From contig NZ_CP029194.1 of the NCBI RefSeq assembly GCF_008642375.1, positions 3,472,001 through 3,536,000 of the forward strand: DNA of 64,000 nucleotides. The letters are read 5' to 3'. This DNA comes from Streptomyces venezuelae. Lineage in GTDB: Bacteria > Actinomycetota > Actinomycetes > Streptomycetales > Streptomycetaceae. Below are positions 26,158 to 36,322 of the stretch, piece after piece. Numbering within the stretch: position 1 is the first letter of the stretch; the number at the start of each line of letters is the position of its first letter. The notes beneath the pieces were generated by a model. The model was not told where the DNA came from. It did not search any database and saw nothing but the letters and a program-made list of their open reading frames with translations. A program made the translations under genes and the position numbers.

Positions 26158-26300
26158 GTCGGAAGCCTAGGACGGAAGGTGCCCGGAAGGGAGGAGTCGG
26201 CCGGGTTCGGCAGCTGCGCGTCGGCAGCCGCCGAACCCCGGACCCACGGGCCCGAACCCCCGGGGACCCACGAGTCAGGACCCACGGCAGGGACCCGTGA

Positions 26301-27062
26301 TCAGCCGAGCTTGGCGGCCTGCGCGTCCACGATGTCCTTCGGCAGGGCCTTGACCGTGCCGCCGAAGCTGAGCGTGGAGAACGAGGCCAGGGTGTTGCCC
26401 TGCCGGAAGACGACCGCCTTCGTGACGAACGGCCGGCCGTCCAGGTCGGTGGTGACCGTCCAGGCGAGCGCCTCCTCGCCCGCGGTCGCCGTCTCCGGCG
26501 CGACCGCGGAGATCTTCGTCCGCTCGCCGCCGCCGATCAGCGTGAAGCCGCCCGCGCAGTCGGTGCCGGCCTTCTTCAGGGAGGCGAAGGCCTCCTGGGC
26601 GCCCTGCCCGTCGTACGAGCCGAGGGTCACGCCCGTCACGGGCGCCGCCAGCGCGCCCAGCGCGTCCTCCGGCGAGGCCGTCGCGCCGTCGCTCTTCGGC
26701 ACCTCGATGGCCTTGCGGGTCGCGGTGGCGCCCGGCTTTCCGGGGGCGACGTACGACATGACGTCGGCGAGCGGCTTGCAGGACGGCTTGTCGGTGGAGA
26801 CCGCGGCGGCCGACGGGATCTCCCCGGCCTTGGCCTTCTGCACCTGGTGGCCCGGCAGGTCGGCCTGCTCGACGATCAGCTTCTCCAGCTCGGCGGCGGA
26901 CAGCGCCTCGGCCGCCGCACTCGTGGCGGAGGCGCTGGGAGCGCCCTTGTCGGCGCCCTTGCCCTGGTCACCGCCCTTCTCCTCACCACCGCAGGCGGTG
27001 ACGAGCAGCGCGAGGGAAACGGCGGTGACGGCGACGGCGACGCTTCTCTTGTACGTACGCAT
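26301..27062 (-). CDS. Lipoprotein, uncharacterised
   Basis: A 253-residue lipoprotein. ATG at 27062 gives M-R-T-Y-K-R-S with a signal ending in L-L-V-T-A-C (lipobox Cys24); a longer frame to 27176 adds residues untypical of a signal. After a Gly/Lys/Ala-rich linker come residues 50-253 with Cys near 94 and 155. Segments such as L-P-G-H-Q-V-Q-K-A and G-T-D-C-A-G-G-F resemble sensor-domain lipoproteins seen in Streptomyces and mycobacteria. Function unknown. It lies between glmS and the divergent coaA. Confidence 0.8.
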   Translation of the reverse strand: MRTYKRSVAVAVTAVSLALLVTACGGEEKGGDQGKGADKGAPSASATSAAAEALSAAELEKLIVEQADLPGHQVQKAKAGEIPSAAAVSTDKPSCKPLADVMSYVAPGKPGATATRKAIEVPKSDGATASPEDALGALAAPVTGVTLGSYDGQGAQEAFASLKKAGTDCAGGFTLIGGGERTKISAVAPETATAGEEALAWTVTTDLDGRPFVTKAVVFRQGNTLASFSTLSFGGTVKALPKDIVDAQAAKLG

Positions 27063-27205
27063 GTGTGGTGTCTCTCTGCTTCTCTTCGCATGCTCTATGT
27101 GGGCGGCATGAGCATGATCACCCTCCCCGGACGGCCGGACAAAGGCTTTTGTCGCGTGACCGACCCCACGGCCCACGGAGCCCCGGGACCCACGACAATG
27201 GCTGG

Positions 27206-28255
27206 GTGATCACTTCGCCGCCACGAAGCGCCAACGGAGACGGCCCCGGAGACGGCCCGGGGCAGGTCCCCGGGCACGGGACCCCCCGGAACGGCACCAG
27301 CACCCGCCGCCCGTCCGAGGCCACCCCGTACGTCGACTTCACCCGCGCGGAGTGGAGCGACCTCCGCGACAAGACACCCCTGCCCCTCACCGCCGACGAG
27401 GTCGAACGGCTCCGCGGCCTCGGGGACGTGATCGACCTCGACGAGGTACGGGACGTCTACCTCCCTCTCTCCCGGCTGCTCAACCTCTACGTGCAGGCCA
27501 CCAGCGGCCTCCGCGGCGCCCTCAACACCTTCCTCGGCGAGAGCGCGGAACAGCGCGGCACGCCCTTCGTCATAGGGGTCGCCGGTTCCGTCGCCGTCGG
27601 CAAGTCGACGGTCTCCCGGCTCCTCCAGGCCCTCCTCGCCCGCTGGCCGGAGCACCCGCGCGTGGAGCTGGTGACCACGGACGCCTTCCTCTACCCGATG
27701 GAGGAGCTGAAGGCGCGCGGCCTCATGGCCCGCAAGGGCTTCCCCGAGTCGTACGACCGCCGGGCGCTCACCCGTTTCGTCGCGGACATCAAGGCGGGCA
27801 AGGAGGAGGTCACGGCCCCGGTCTACTCGCACCTGATCTACGACCGCGTGCCCGGCGAGCGGCTCGTCGTCCGCCGCCCCGACATCCTCATCGTGGAGGG
27901 GCTGAACGTCCTCCAGCCGGCCCTGCCCGGCAAGGACGGCCGCACCCGCGTCGGCCTCGCCGACTACTTCGACTTCTCGGTGTACGTGGACGCGCGCCCC
28001 GAGGACATCGAGCGCTGGTACCTCAACCGCTTCCGCAAGCTGCGCGACACCGCGTTCCAGAACCCCGACTCGTACTTCCAGCGCTACACCCAGGTCTCCG
28101 AGGAGGAGGCCCTCGACTACGCCCGCACCATGTGGCGGACCATCAACAAGGTGAACCTGCTGGAGAACGTGGCCCCGACCCGGGGCCGCGCGACGCTCGT
28201 CGTCCGCAAGGGCTCGGACCACAAGGTGCAGAGGCTCAGCCTCCGCAAGCTCTGA
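27206..28255 (+). CDS. coaA: Type I pantothenate kinase
   Basis: A 349-residue kinase for the first step of CoA synthesis. GTG at 27206 was chosen because the following residues (I-T-S-P-P-R-S) begin the variable N-terminal tail seen in actinomycete Coa[12 protein letters not shown] marks the core start near residue 40. The P-loop [12 protein letters not shown] is near residue 127. [14 protein letters not shown] and [10 protein letters not shown] are family hallmarks. The DUF389 gene follows after 17 bp, likely in the same transcript. Confidence 0.96.
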   Translation: MITSPPRSANGDGPGDGPGQVPGHGTPRNGTSTRRPSEATPYVDFTRAEWSDLRDKTPLPLTADEVERLRGLGDVIDLDEVRDVYLPLSRLLNLYVQATSGLRGALNTFLGESAEQRGTPFVIGVAGSVAVGKSTVSRLLQALLARWPEHPRVELVTTDAFLYPMEELKARGLMARKGFPESYDRRALTRFVADIKAGKEEVTAPVYSHLIYDRVPGERLVVRRPDILIVEGLNVLQPALPGKDGRTRVGLADYFDFSVYVDARPEDIERWYLNRFRKLRDTAFQNPDSYFQRYTQVSEEEALDYARTMWRTINKVNLLENVAPTRGRATLVVRKGSDHKVQRLSLRKL

Positions 28256-28272
28256 GTCCTTAAGCTCGGGGG

Positions 28273-29223
28273 ATGCTGCATCTGCGGATGATCGTCCCGC
28301 CGGACCGCACGACGGCCGCGGTCGAACTGATCGAGTCGACGGTCGGCACCACGCATCTGGTGGTGCTGCCGGGCGCGGCCAGGGACCCCGTCGGCGACCT
28401 GGTCATGTGCGACACGGCCCGTGAGTCCGCCGACGAACTGCTGCACGCGCTGCGCGACATGAGGATCGATCAGGACGGGTCGATCGCGGTGGAGAACATC
28501 GACCTGTCGATGTCCACGCGGGCGGACACGGCCGAGGAGGAGGCTCCGGGCGAGGGCGCGGACGCCGTGATCTGGGAGCAGCTTGCGGAGGCGACCCACG
28601 AGGAGTCGACGCTCTCCTTCACCTATCTCTCCTTCATGGGGCTCGCGACGATGATCGCGGCCTGCGGTGTCGTCCTCGACAACGCGATCCTGATCGTGGG
28701 CGCCATGGCGGTCGGCCCGGAGTTCGGCCCGCTCGCCGGGGTGTGCACGGCGATCGTGCAGCGGGCGCCGAAGCTGGCGGCCCGCTCGCTGACGGCGCTG
28801 CTCATCGGCTTCGTGTCGGCGATGCTGGCGACGACCCTGTTCAGCCTGGTCATGGACTGGCTGGGCCTGTTCACCGATTCCATGCTGGACGGAGCGCGTC
28901 CGCAGACCAGCTTCATCTGGCAGCCGGACCCGTTCTCGTTCGTGGTGGCGCTGCTTGCGGGCGCGGCCGGCACCCTCTCCCTGACCTCGTCCAAGTCGGG
29001 CGCCCTGGTGGGGGTGGCGATCTCGGTGACGACGGTCCCGGCGGCCGCGAACGCGGCGGTCGCGCTGAGCTACGGCGAGTTCGGGCAGATGTGGGGGTCC
29101 ACCGGGCAGCTGCTGCTCAACCTGCTGGGGATCATGCTGGCGGGTACGGCGACCCTGGCCCTGCAGCAGCGGCTGTGGCGGACCCAGCGCGGACGCCTCA
29201 AGCGCCGGCTGCGCCGGGGCTGA
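28273..29223 (+). CDS. DUF389 family membrane protein
   Basis: A 316-residue protein. Residues 1-85 form a cytosolic domain. About five hydrophobic helices lie at residues 116-140, 143-165, 172-198, 215-240 and 250-300. L-S-F-T-Y-L-S-F-M-G-L-A-T-M-I-A, G-A-M-A-V-G-P-E-F-G-P and S-L-T-S-S-K-S-G-A-L-V-G-V-A-I-S match the DUF389 pattern (TIGR00341). The function of the family is not established; a transport role has been suggested. It is the last gene before the strong hairpin at 29259-29298. Confidence 0.88.
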   Translation: MLHLRMIVPPDRTTAAVELIESTVGTTHLVVLPGAARDPVGDLVMCDTARESADELLHALRDMRIDQDGSIAVENIDLSMSTRADTAEEEAPGEGADAVIWEQLAEATHEESTLSFTYLSFMGLATMIAACGVVLDNAILIVGAMAVGPEFGPLAGVCTAIVQRAPKLAARSLTALLIGFVSAMLATTLFSLVMDWLGLFTDSMLDGARPQTSFIWQPDPFSFVVALLAGAAGTLSLTSSKSGALVGVAISVTTVPAAANAAVALSYGEFGQMWGSTGQLLLNLLGIMLAGTATLALQQRLWRTQRGRLKRRLRRG

Positions 29224-29258
29224 CCACAGCGGCGGAGGCCCGGGGAGCCCCACGCACG

Positions 29259-29298
29259 CGAGGGCCCGCCGCACCGGAATCGGTGCGGCGGGCCCTCG
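29259..29298. terminator. Hairpin terminator between DUF389 gene and glmM
   Basis: A perfect 18-bp stem (CGAGGGCCCGCCGCACCG and complement) with a 4-nt GAAT loop lies between convergent genes. Confidence 0.9.
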
Positions 29299-29327
29299 TC
29301 GATCTGCATGACGGTGCTTCAGAAAGC

Positions 29328-30686
29328 CTAGCCCAGCGCGGACTTCACGACGTCCGCGAGGCGCTGCGCGACGGCGCGGGCCTGCTCGATGTCCGCGGCC
29401 TCGACCATGACGCGGACCAGCGGCTCGGTGCCGGAGGGGCGCAGCAGGACACGGCCGGTGGCGCCGAGCTCGGTCTCGGCGGCGGTCACCGCGGCGGCGA
29501 GGTCGCCGGAGGTCTTCACCCGGGACTTGTCGACGTCCGGGACGTTGATGAGGATCTGCGGCAGGCGCTCCATCACACCGGCGAGCTCCGCGAGGGACTT
29601 GCCGGTGGCGGCGACCCGGGCGGCGAGCATCAGGCCGGTGAGGGTGCCGTCGCCGGTGGTGGCGTGGTCGAGCACGATGACGTGCCCGGACTGCTCGCCG
29701 CCGAGCGCGTAGCCGTTCTCCTTCATGGACTCCAGGACGTAGCGGTCGCCGACCGCGGTCTGGACGAGGTTCAGGCCCTCGCGCTCCATGGCGAGCTTGA
29801 AGCCCAGGTTGGACATGACGGTCGCGACGACGGTGTCGCCGCGCAGCGTCCCGGCCTCGCGCATGGCGAGGGAGAGGACGGCGAGGATCTGGTCGCCGTC
29901 GACCTCGTTGCCCGCGGCGTCCACGGCGAGGCAGCGGTCGGCGTCGCCGTCGTGCGCGATGCCGAGGTCGGCGCCGTGCTCGACGACGGCGGCGCGGAGC
30001 AGCCCCAGGTGGGTCGAGCCGCAGCCGTCGTTGATGTTGAGGCCGTCCGGCTCGGCGCCGATGGTGACGACCTGGGCACCGGCCCGGGCGAAGGCCTCGG
30101 GCGAGACGTGGGCGGCGGCGCCGTGGGCCTCGTCGAGGACGACCTTGAGACCGTCGAGACGGTTGGGCAGGACGGCGAGGAGGTGGGAGACGTACGTCTC
30201 GAAGCCCTCGTCGTAGTCGCGGACCCGACCGACACCGGCACCGGTCGGGCGCGCCCAGGGAGCGCCGGTGCGGTGCTCCTCGTAGACGGTCTCGATCTTG
30301 TCCTCGAGCTCGTCGGCGAGCTTGTGGCCGCCGCGGGCGAAGAACTTGATGCCGTTGTCGGGCATCGCGTTGTGGCTGGCGGAGAGCATCACGCCGAGGT
30401 CGGCGCCGAGGACGCCGGTCAGGTGGGCCACGGCGGGGGTCGGCAGGACGCCGACGCGCAGGACGTCGACACCGGCGCTGGCGAGGCCCGCGACGACGGC
30501 CGCTTCCAGGAACTCTCCCGACGCGCGCGGGTCCCGTCCGACCACGGCGGTCGGCCGATGGCCCTCGAAGGTGCCCGCTTCGGCCAGCACGTGCGCCGCC
30601 GCCACCGAGAGGCCGAGCGCGAGCTCCGCCGTCAGATCCGCGTTGGCGACGCCGCGTACGCCGTCCGTGCCGAAGAGTCGTCCCAC
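29328..30686 (-). CDS. glmM: Phosphoglucosamine mutase
   Basis: A 452-residue enzyme that converts glucosamine-6-phosphate to glucosamine-1-phosphate. GTG at 30686 follows GGAGGAC; upstream codons to 30773 read through a His/Leu-rich stretch with no family match. Start [12 protein letters not shown], active phosphoserine in S-A-S-H-N-A-M near residue 105, metal loop D-G-D-A-D-R-C near residue 245, and phosphate-binding [11 protein letters not shown]. It sits upstream of the hairpin at 29259 and downstream of rpsI in transcription direction, the normal Streptomyces order. Confidence 0.97.
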   Translation of the reverse strand: MGRLFGTDGVRGVANADLTAELALGLSVAAAHVLAEAGTFEGHRPTAVVGRDPRASGEFLEAAVVAGLASAGVDVLRVGVLPTPAVAHLTGVLGADLGVMLSASHNAMPDNGIKFFARGGHKLADELEDKIETVYEEHRTGAPWARPTGAGVGRVRDYDEGFETYVSHLLAVLPNRLDGLKVVLDEAHGAAAHVSPEAFARAGAQVVTIGAEPDGLNINDGCGSTHLGLLRAAVVEHGADLGIAHDGDADRCLAVDAAGNEVDGDQILAVLSLAMREAGTLRGDTVVATVMSNLGFKLAMEREGLNLVQTAVGDRYVLESMKENGYALGGEQSGHVIVLDHATTGDGTLTGLMLAARVAATGKSLAELAGVMERLPQILINVPDVDKSRVKTSGDLAAAVTAAETELGATGRVLLRPSGTEPLVRVMVEAADIEQARAVAQRLADVVKSALG

Positions 30687-30755
30687 AGCTGTCCTCCGAG
30701 AAATACGTGCCCAAGCTGACGAAAGATGAAGAAGATGAAGAAGGTGAGGAAAAAA

Positions 30756-30796
30756 CGTACGCCCCGACGGCACGGGCAGTGCCGCCGGGGCGTACG
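30756..30796 (-). terminator. Intrinsic terminator after rpsI
   Basis: An 18-bp stem with one mismatch and a 5-nt loop. In the minus-strand direction it is followed by T6, one of the few canonical U-tracts in the window. It ends the rplM-rpsI transcript before glmM. Confidence 0.9.
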
Positions 30797-30818
30797 AAAA
30801 CAGTCCGAGCAGGCGTGA

Positions 30819-31331
30819 TTAACGCTTGCTGTACTGCGGGGCCTTACGGGCCTTCTTGAGACCGGCCTTCTTGCGCTCGACCGCACGGTCGTCGCGGGAG
30901 AGGAAGCCGGCCTTCTTCAGCGCCGGGCGGTTGTTCTCGACGTCCGCCTCGTTCAGCGCACGGGCCACACCGAGGCGCAGGGCGCCGGCCTGGCCGGAGA
31001 CACCGCCACCCGCGATGCGGGCGATGACGTCGTAGCGGTTGTCGAGCTCGAGCACCTTGAAGGGCTCGTTGACTTCCTGCTGGTGCACCTTGTTGGGGAA
31101 GTAGTCCTCAAGGGTGCGACCGTTGATCTTCCACTTGCCGGTGCCCGGAACGATCCGGACGCGGGCAATGGCGTTCTTGCGACGGCCCAGGCCGGCGGCC
31201 GGCTGCGGGTCGCCGAAGCGGGACGCGAGCGACTCGGAGGTGTACTCACCCTCGACGAGCTCGGTCTCGGTGGTGTACTCCTCAACGCCCTCGAACTCGT
31301 CGACGGGGGTCTCGGGGGTGGTCTCGGCCAC
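30819..31331 (-). CDS. rpsI: 30S ribosomal protein S9
   Basis: A 170-residue S9. Its first 45 residues are an acidic extension ([13 protein letters not shown]) typical of actinobacteria. The core has [11 protein letters not shown] near residue 50 and [17 protein letters not shown]. The C-terminus K-A-P-Q-Y-S-K-R reaches into the decoding-site tRNA contact. It follows rplM by 44 bp in one operon. Confidence 0.98.
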   Translation of the reverse strand: MAETTPETPVDEFEGVEEYTTETELVEGEYTSESLASRFGDPQPAAGLGRRKNAIARVRIVPGTGKWKINGRTLEDYFPNKVHQQEVNEPFKVLELDNRYDVIARIAGGGVSGQAGALRLGVARALNEADVENNRPALKKAGFLSRDDRAVERKKAGLKKARKAPQYSKR

Positions 31332-31375
31332 GATGCTCCTCAGATTTCTTTCGTTCTTAGGGGGTGTGGCCGGAA

Positions 31376-31819
31376 CTACTGCGCGACCTGGGTGATCTCG
31401 AACGGGACCGGCTGCTGCGCAGCGTGCGGGTGGTTCTCGCCCGCGTAGACCTTCAGCTTCGAGAGCATCTGACGGCCCAGGGTGTTCTTGGGGATCATGC
31501 CCTTGATGGCCTTCTCGACGGCCTTCTCGGGGTTCTTGTCCAGCAGCTCGTCGTAACGGACGGAGCGCAGACCACCCGGGAAGCCGGAGTGGCGGTAAGC
31601 CAGCTTCTGGGTCTTCTTGTTGCCGGACAGGTGGACCTTGTCAGCGTTGATGATGATGACGAAGTCGCCCATGTCCATGTGGGGCGCGTAAACCGGCTTG
31701 TGCTTGCCTCGCAGGAGGTTCGCAGCCGTGGTCGCCAGACGGCCCAGGACGATGTCCTGCGCGTCGATGATGTGCCACTGGCGAGTGACATCGCCGGGCT
31801 TGGGGCTGTACGTACGCAC
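31376..31819 (-). CDS. rplM: 50S ribosomal protein L13
   Basis: A 147-residue L13 with [15 protein letters not shown] near residue 15, [12 protein letters not shown] near residue 47 and G-M-I-P-K-N-T-L-G near residue 107. First gene of the rplM-rpsI pair. The 246 bp upstream to the ABC-F stop hold the leader and presumed promoter; I could not identify hexamers with confidence. Confidence 0.98.
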   Translation of the reverse strand: MRTYSPKPGDVTRQWHIIDAQDIVLGRLATTAANLLRGKHKPVYAPHMDMGDFVIIINADKVHLSGNKKTQKLAYRHSGFPGGLRSVRYDELLDKNPEKAVEKAIKGMIPKNTLGRQMLSKLKVYAGENHPHAAQQPVPFEITQVAQ

Positions 31820-32065
31820 TTCGTAGCCTTCGCTTCTTCAGTGGATGGAGTCCAGACACACCTGAAGCGATCATGCAGCTGGGGCCTGCACTGCCGGGAA
31901 CATCGCCCGTATGCGAGCCACTGGTAACTGCTCCAGGGAACCTGCGTAAGGGCCCTTCGCGTGAGAACGACGAAGCCAATACGCATAACAAACCGCAACA
32001 CTACCCGCGCCACCCCCGACGGGTCAAAACGCCGCGAGACCCCTCCCCCACGCCGACCGCTCAGG

Positions 32066-33688
32066 TCACCGCGCCCGCTCGACCCGCCGCTCGTCCCACA
32101 CGGGCTCGCTGGTCTCCCGTACGACCCCGTCCGAGCCGAACACCAGGAACCGGTCGAAGCTCTTCGCGAACCACCGGTCGTGCGTCACGGCCAGCACCGT
32201 CCCGTCGTACGCCTCAAGGCCGTCCTGCAGCGCCTCCGCCGACTCCAGGTCCAGGTTGTCCGTCGGCTCGTCGAGGAGCAGCGCCGTCGTACCGGCCAGC
32301 TCCAGGAGCAGGATCTGGAAGCGGGCCTGCTGCCCGCCCGACAGCTTGTCGAAGGGCTGGTCGCCCTGCCGCTCCAGCTCGTACCGCCGCAGCATCGACA
32401 TCGCCGCGCCCCGGTCCTTGGCGTGCTCGGTCCACAGGATGTCGACGAGCGGCCGCCCGGCCAGCTCCGGGTGCGCGTGGGTCTGCGCGAAGTGCCCGGG
32501 CACGACCCGCGCGCCCACCTTCCAGTCGCCCGTGTGGGCGACCGTCGGGTCCCCCGCGAGCAGCCGCAGGAAGTGCGACTTCCCTGACCCGTTCGACCCG
32601 AGGACCGCGACCCGCTCCCCGTAGAAGATCTCCAGCGAGAACGGCTTCATCAGCCCGGTCAGCTCGAGATTCTCGACGGTCACGGCCCGCACCCCGGTCC
32701 GGCCGCCGCGCAGCCGCATCCGGATGTCCTGCTCGCGCGGCGGCTCCGGCGGCGGCCCCGCCTCCTCGAACTTCCGCAGCCGGGTCTGCGCCGCCGCGTA
32801 CCGCGAGGCCAGCTCGTGGCTGATCGCGGCCGCCTGCCGCAGGTTGAGGACCAGCTTCTTCAGCTGGGCGTGCTTCTCCTCCCAGCGCCGCTTCAGCTCC
32901 TCGAAGCGGGCGAACCGCTCGCGCCGCGCCTCGTGGAAGGTGTCGAAGCCGCCGCCGTGCACCCACACGTCCGAGCCGGCCGGGCCGGGCTCGACCGCGA
33001 CGATCTTCTGGGCGGCCCGGGAGAGCAGCTCCCGGTCGTGGGAGATGAAGAGCACGGTCTTACGGGTCTCCCGCAGCCGCTCCTCCAGCCACCGCTTGCC
33101 CGGCACGTCGAGGTAGTTGTCCGGCTCGTCCAGGAGCAGCACCTCGTCGGGGCCGCGCAGCAGGTACTCCAGGACCAGCCGCTTCTGCTCACCGCCGGAG
33201 AGCGTCCGCACCTCGCGGAACTGCGCCTTGTCGTACGGAACGCCGAGCGCCGCCATGGTGCAGATGTCCCAGAGGGTCTCGGCCTCGTACCCCTGCACCT
33301 CGGCCCAGTCGCTGAGGGCCTGCGCGTACTTCATCTGCGCGGCCTCGTCGTCGACCGTCATGATCAGGTGCTCGGCCTCGTCGACCGCCTTCGCGGCGTC
33401 CCGGATCCGTGGCTGCGCCACCGAGACCAGCAGGTCACGGATGGTGGACGCGTCCCGAACGGAGCCGATGAACTGCGGCATGACACCCAGGCCGCCGCTG
33501 ACGGTGACCGAGCCGCCATGCGGCTGGAGGTCCCCGGAGATCAGCCGGAGCAGCGTCGTCTTGCCCGCGCCGTTGGCTCCGACGAGGGCGACGACCGCGC
33601 CCTCCCCGACCCGGAACGAGACGTCCCCGAGCAGGACCCGCCCGTCCGGAAGGTAGTACTCAAGATGTGCGGCCTCGACATGTCCCAT
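32066..33688 (-). CDS. ABC-F family ATPase
   Basis: A 540-residue soluble protein with two ATP-binding cassettes and no membrane segment. Cassette 1: Walker A G-A-N-G-A-G-K-T-T near residue 38, signature L-S-G-G-E-Q near residue 165, L-L-L-D-E-P-D. Cassette 2: G-S-N-G-S-G-K-S near residue 365, signature L-S-G-G-Q-Q, L-L-L-D-E-P-T-D-N-L-D. A charged helical linker (E-E-L-K-R-R-W-E-E-K-H-A-Q-L-K) joins them. ABC-F proteins act on the ribosome in translation or antibiotic protection; which applies is not visible. ATG 33688 is chosen because M-G-H-V-E-A-A-H-L-E-Y-Y is a natural start. Confidence 0.9.
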   Translation of the reverse strand: MGHVEAAHLEYYLPDGRVLLGDVSFRVGEGAVVALVGANGAGKTTLLRLISGDLQPHGGSVTVSGGLGVMPQFIGSVRDASTIRDLLVSVAQPRIRDAAKAVDEAEHLIMTVDDEAAQMKYAQALSDWAEVQGYEAETLWDICTMAALGVPYDKAQFREVRTLSGGEQKRLVLEYLLRGPDEVLLLDEPDNYLDVPGKRWLEERLRETRKTVLFISHDRELLSRAAQKIVAVEPGPAGSDVWVHGGGFDTFHEARRERFARFEELKRRWEEKHAQLKKLVLNLRQAAAISHELASRYAAAQTRLRKFEEAGPPPEPPREQDIRMRLRGGRTGVRAVTVENLELTGLMKPFSLEIFYGERVAVLGSNGSGKSHFLRLLAGDPTVAHTGDWKVGARVVPGHFAQTHAHPELAGRPLVDILWTEHAKDRGAAMSMLRRYELERQGDQPFDKLSGGQQARFQILLLELAGTTALLLDEPTDNLDLESAEALQDGLEAYDGTVLAVTHDRWFAKSFDRFLVFGSDGVVRETSEPVWDERRVERAR

Positions 33689-33744
33689 GGGGTGCATTGT
33701 CGCCGCACACATCCCCTTCGCCCAAGCGGATTAGGATGCGCGGC

Positions 33745-34752
33745 ATGAGCTTTGGGGGACCGCAGTGGCCACAGGAGCCGCAGCAGCAGGGGCAGGGGCA
33801 GGGGCAGCAGCCGGGGTACGGGCAGCAGCCCGGCTACGGCGGGCAGCCCGAGTACGGGCAGCAGCAGCCGTACGGGGGCGGGCAGCCCTACGGCGGTCAG
33901 CCGGGCCCCGGACAGCAGCAGGCGCAGTCGAACCCCTTCCCCGGGGCGCAGGGCGGCGGCACCCCTGACTGGGGCGCCCTCGCCGACGCCTCCGCGAGCC
34001 GCAACCGCCGCAAGCGCTGGCTGCTGATCGGCGGCGGGACGCTGGCCACGCTCGCCGTGGGCGCGATCGTCGCCACCGCGATCGTCAGCACGAACAAGAC
34101 CGGCGACGAGGCGAAGAACGGCGGGGTCCCCACCCTCACGGCCTCCCCCACCGGCTCCCCCACGCCCGATCCGACCTTCTCGTCGGTGGCGCCCCCGCCC
34201 CCGCCGAACCCGAAGGACTACATCTCGGACCCGAAGAAGGACAAGGCCCCGATCTCCGCGGAGGGCCTCTTCCCGGGCAAGAAGATGAGCATGAACGGCC
34301 GTCCCTACAAGAAGGGCGCGACCTCCGCGACGGCCGACTGCGCGTCCGTCACGCAGGGCGGCCTCGGCGCCGTCCTGAAGAAGAACGGCTGCCAGAAGGT
34401 CCTGCGCGCCACCTACGTGAAGGACGGTGTGGCGATCACCGTCGGCGTGGCCGTCTTCCCCTCCGAGGCCGCGGCCCTCAAGGCGAAGGCCCAGGCCACC
34501 GGCGGCATCGCGCCGCTCGCGGGCGCCGGCGTGCGTGAGTTCTGCCACGCGACGGTCTGCCTGCGCCGCTCGAACGCGATCGGCCGCTACGCCTACTTCA
34601 CCCAGGCCGGCTTCGCCGACGGCAAGAAGGTCACCAAGGCCGACAAGCCGATCTTCCAGGCCAGCGACGACCTCGGGACCTTCGCCTTCAACCAGATCTA
34701 CGCCCGCGGCCGGACGCAGGCCTCAGCAGCAGCCAACGCTCCCGGGGAGTGA
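33745..34752 (+). CDS. Membrane protein with Gln/Gly/Tyr-rich cytosolic tail
   Basis: A 335-residue protein. ATG at 33745 is preceded by AGGA. Residues 6-75 form a low-complexity tail of P-Q-Q-Q-G-Q, G-Y-G-Q-Q-P and G-Q-P-Y-G-G units. A single membrane helix follows near residues 95-120 ([20 protein letters not shown]). The extracytoplasmic part has a Pro/Ser stalk and a domain (residues 165-335) with Cys near 202, 217, 268 and 273. The tail is like those of Streptomyces membrane proteins that cluster or bind partners. Function unknown. The 3' end overlaps truA by 30 bp, convergently. Confidence 0.82.
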   Translation: MSFGGPQWPQEPQQQGQGQGQQPGYGQQPGYGGQPEYGQQQPYGGGQPYGGQPGPGQQQAQSNPFPGAQGGGTPDWGALADASASRNRRKRWLLIGGGTLATLAVGAIVATAIVSTNKTGDEAKNGGVPTLTASPTGSPTPDPTFSSVAPPPPPNPKDYISDPKKDKAPISAEGLFPGKKMSMNGRPYKKGATSATADCASVTQGGLGAVLKKNGCQKVLRATYVKDGVAITVGVAVFPSEAAALKAKAQATGGIAPLAGAGVREFCHATVCLRRSNAIGRYAYFTQAGFADGKKVTKADKPIFQASDDLGTFAFNQIYARGRTQASAAANAPGE

Positions 34753-35580
34753 CCGCTTGTTGCGCGCCTCCTTGCTGCGGGCGGCGAGCAGCGCGTCCTC
34801 CGGGTAGCCGACCTCTTCGAGGGTGAGGCCGTGCGGCCGTACGACATGCACGGCCGAGTCCCGCACACCGGCGGCGAGGACCTTGCCGGGCCAGTCGACC
34901 GGCCGGTGCCCGTCGCCGACGAAGAGCATCGCGCCGACGAGCGAGCGGACCATGTTGTGGCAGAAGGCGTCCGCCTTGACGGTCGCCTCCAGGATCCCGT
35001 CCTCCCGCCGCTCCCACCGCAGCACCTGGAGCGTACGGATCGTCGTGGCGCCCTCGCGCTTCTTGCAGTACGCGGCGAAGTCGTGCTCGCCGATGAGCGC
35101 GGTCGCCGCCTCGTTCATGGCGTCCATGTCGAGGGCCCAGTCGTGCCACAGGACGTGCCCGCGCAGGAGCGGGTCGACGCCCCCGGGGTTGTCGGTGACG
35201 CGGTAGGCGTAGCGGCGCCAGATCGCCGAGAACCGCGCGTTGAAGCCGCTGGGGGCCTCTTCCACCTTCCACACCCGCACGTCGTGGGAGAGCCGCCCTG
35301 CGAGCCGCCTGACCAGCTTGTCCCGGTGCTCCGCCCACAGCTCGACGGGCAGGTCGACGTGGGCGACCTGCCCGCGCGCGTGGACCCCGGAGTCGGTCCG
35401 GCCGGCGACGGTCAGCTCGTACGTCTCCGTGGACCGCGTCACGGTCCGCAGCGCGGCCTCGATCTCCCCCTGCACGGTGCGCCGGCCCTGGGGCTGCTTG
35501 GCCCAGCCGGAGAAGTCCCTGCCCTCGTACGAAAGGTCAAGGCGTACCCGTACGAACCCGTCCTGCACGTCATCGCTCAC
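34723..35580 (-). CDS. truA: tRNA pseudouridine(38-40) synthase
   Basis: A 285-residue TruA, which makes pseudouridine at positions 38-40 of tRNAs. Start [16 protein letters not shown]. The catalytic Asp is in [13 protein letters not shown] near residue 61. R-R-Y-A-Y-R-V near residue 125 and [12 protein letters not shown] near residue 207 are typical. It follows rplQ in the alpha operon, as usual for the genus, separated by the hairpin at 35609-35642. Confidence 0.96.
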   Translation of the reverse strand: MSDDVQDGFVRVRLDLSYEGRDFSGWAKQPQGRRTVQGEIEAALRTVTRSTETYELTVAGRTDSGVHARGQVAHVDLPVELWAEHRDKLVRRLAGRLSHDVRVWKVEEAPSGFNARFSAIWRRYAYRVTDNPGGVDPLLRGHVLWHDWALDMDAMNEAATALIGEHDFAAYCKKREGATTIRTLQVLRWERREDGILEATVKADAFCHNMVRSLVGAMLFVGDGHRPVDWPGKVLAAGVRDSAVHVVRPHGLTLEEVGYPEDALLAARSKEARNKRSLPGSVGCC

Positions 35581-35608
35581 GCGGAAATCCTCTCAAACAC
35601 CAACGGGA

Positions 35609-35642
35609 GCGGGCCCGCACCCCCAGAGGGGTACGGGCCCGC
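35609..35642. terminator. Hairpin between rplQ and truA
   Basis: A 15-bp stem (one mismatch) with a 4-nt loop follows the rplQ stop. There is no strong U-tract, so partial read-through into truA is possible. Confidence 0.7.
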
Positions 35643-35666
35643 CACACGAGAAACTCGTCGGAACGC

Positions 35667-36131
35667 TTACGCGTCCTTCGACTCCTCGGCCGGAGCCTCG
35701 GCGGCCGCGTCGGCCTCCTTGACGGCGCGCACGGTGGCGGCCTCGGCCTCGGCGACGGTCGCCTTCTTGGCGATCTCGCCCTCGACCAGCTCGATCACGG
35801 CCATCGGGGCGTTGTCGCCACGACGGTTGCCGATCTTGGTGATACGGGTGTAACCACCCGGACGCTCCGAGTAACGCGGGGCGATCTCGGTGAAGAGGGT
35901 GTGGACGATGCCCTTGTCGGTGATCGTCTGCAGCACCAGGCGACGGTTGTGGATGTCGCCCTTCTTCGCCTTGCTGATCAGGCGCTCGGCGACGGGACGC
36001 AGGCGACGGGCCTTGGCCTCGGTCGTCGTGATGCGGCCGTGCTCGAAGAGGGACTTCGCCAGGTTGGCGAGCAGCAGACGCTCGTGAGCGGCGGAACCGC
36101 CGAGGCGGGCACCCTTCGCGGGACGCGGCAT
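35667..36131 (-). CDS. rplQ: 50S ribosomal protein L17
   Basis: A 154-residue L17. [19 protein letters not shown] and [17 protein letters not shown] identify it. Residues 120-154 are an Ala/Glu-rich extension common in actinobacteria. It is separated from rpoA by 190 bp containing a perfect GC palindrome (36210-36235), larger than the usual few bases between these two genes. Confidence 0.98.
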   Translation of the reverse strand: MPRPAKGARLGGSAAHERLLLANLAKSLFEHGRITTTEAKARRLRPVAERLISKAKKGDIHNRRLVLQTITDKGIVHTLFTEIAPRYSERPGGYTRITKIGNRRGDNAPMAVIELVEGEIAKKATVAEAEAATVRAVKEADAAAEAPAEESKDA

Positions 36132-36209
36132 GGTGTTTCTCCTTGGTGTCTGCCCCGGCCGTATCAGGTACCGAGGTCAGTATCCGAGCGGGCGGTCACC
36201 CGTCGGAGA

Positions 36210-36235
36210 CCCCGCGCCCCCTAGGGGGCGCGGGG
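36210..36235. repeat. Perfect GC palindrome between rpoA and rplQ
   Basis: CCCCGCGCCCCC, TA, GGGGGCGCGGGG: a 12-bp perfect inverted repeat with a 2-nt centre. As RNA it would need a slightly larger loop. It could attenuate transcription from rpoA into rplQ or slow nuclease from the 3' side. Confidence 0.75.
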
Positions 36236-36322
36236 AGGTGTCGATCTGCGGCTGACGCCGCGTGGGCGCGACCGGCCGAAGCCGGTCCACACAGCAAAAT
36301 CTGGACCGTGAGGCCCGAGCTC

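Noticed and set aside
28117..30714. Long minus-strand open frame over DUF389 and glmM
   Set aside because: Shadow frame of coaA, the DUF389 gene and glmM; no start signal and Arg-rich low-complexity translation.
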